In this document: piece after piece, positions 5,034-5,084 of the stretch
How the letters are laid out: the number at the start of each line of letters is the position of its first letter
Position numbering within the stretch: the first letter of the stretch is position 1
Source: Acidimicrobiales bacterium
GTDB taxonomy: Bacteria; Actinomycetota; Acidimicrobiia; Acidimicrobiales; VFJN01
Assembly (NCBI GenBank): GCA_016936035.1
Contig: JAFGPU010000446.1
Coordinates: 1 to 5,084, forward strand
DNA length: 5,084 nt
Reading direction: 5' to 3'
Notes under the pieces: generated by a model
Database searches by the model: none
Seen by the model: only the letters and a program-made list of their open reading frames with translations
What the model was told of the DNA's origin: nothing
Made by a program: the position numbers and the translations under genes

Positions 5034-5084
5034 GGGCTTCCCCTCGTTTGAGATGGCTAGGACGGATCCGGATGGCAGCGTATC

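Noticed and set aside
3822..5051. Plus-strand open frame of about 400 codons across the dehydrogenase gene
   Set aside because: The translation is a Val/Asp/Ala/Arg-rich mirror of the dehydrogenase codons and has no domain or credible start signal. The minus-strand protein has all the expected zinc and NAD motifs.
1..5084. CRISPR array, tRNA/rRNA gene, insertion sequence or phage element
   Set aside because: No regularly spaced repeats, no cloverleaf or rRNA signature, no transposase or integrase motifs and no terminal repeats were seen.

Overview
The window is very GC-rich DNA with dense, overlapping genes, all on the minus strand. Third codon positions are almost entirely G or C. The gene families and a KstR-type operator suggest a high-GC actinobacterium, possibly an environmental lineage such as the Acidimicrobiia. 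That placement is inference, because no rRNA or other marker gene is present.

Read in the direction of transcription (right to left) there are three units. (1) 5033-3951 encodes a 360-residue zinc-dependent, NAD-type medium-chain alcohol dehydrogenase, followed by a strong GC hairpin (3888-3912). (2) 3647-2481 encodes a 388-residue secreted surface protein. It has a signal peptide, a Cys-Gln thioester (TQXA/TED) domain, a beta-rich second domain, a Thr/Pro stalk and an LPVTG sortase anchor. Its roughly 165-240 nt leader holds two perfect hairpins, and a cluster of inverted repeats lies further upstream. A 12-bp terminator-like hairpin (2422-2453) follows the gene. (3) 2309 to beyond position 1 is a tightly coupled four-gene operon: an OB-fold DUF35 protein without a zinc ribbon, a DUF35 protein with a zinc ribbon, a thiolase-fold protein resembling Ltp4, and the first 88 residues of a second thiolase-fold protein resembling Ltp3. 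Junction overlaps are 4, 1 and 1 nt.

A 14-bp sequence 18 nt upstream of unit 3 matches the known KstR operator consensus TnnAACnnGTTnnA at every fixed position. KstR is the TetR-family repressor of sterol catabolism in mycobacteria and rhodococci. With the gene order DUF35-DUF35-ltp4-ltp3, the best reading is a sterol-induced operon. It would encode a multi-subunit aldolase for side chains of C-24-branched sterols (plant-sterol type): two catalytically altered thiolase-fold subunits plus two small OB-fold partners. Both thiolase-like proteins appear to have lost the nucleophilic cysteine of true thiolases, which fits aldol cleavage rather than thiolysis.

The surface protein and the dehydrogenase have no evident functional tie to the sterol operon. 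The most noteworthy observations are the operator plus operon combination, the splitting of the DUF35 partner into two proteins, and the thioester surface protein with its structured leader.
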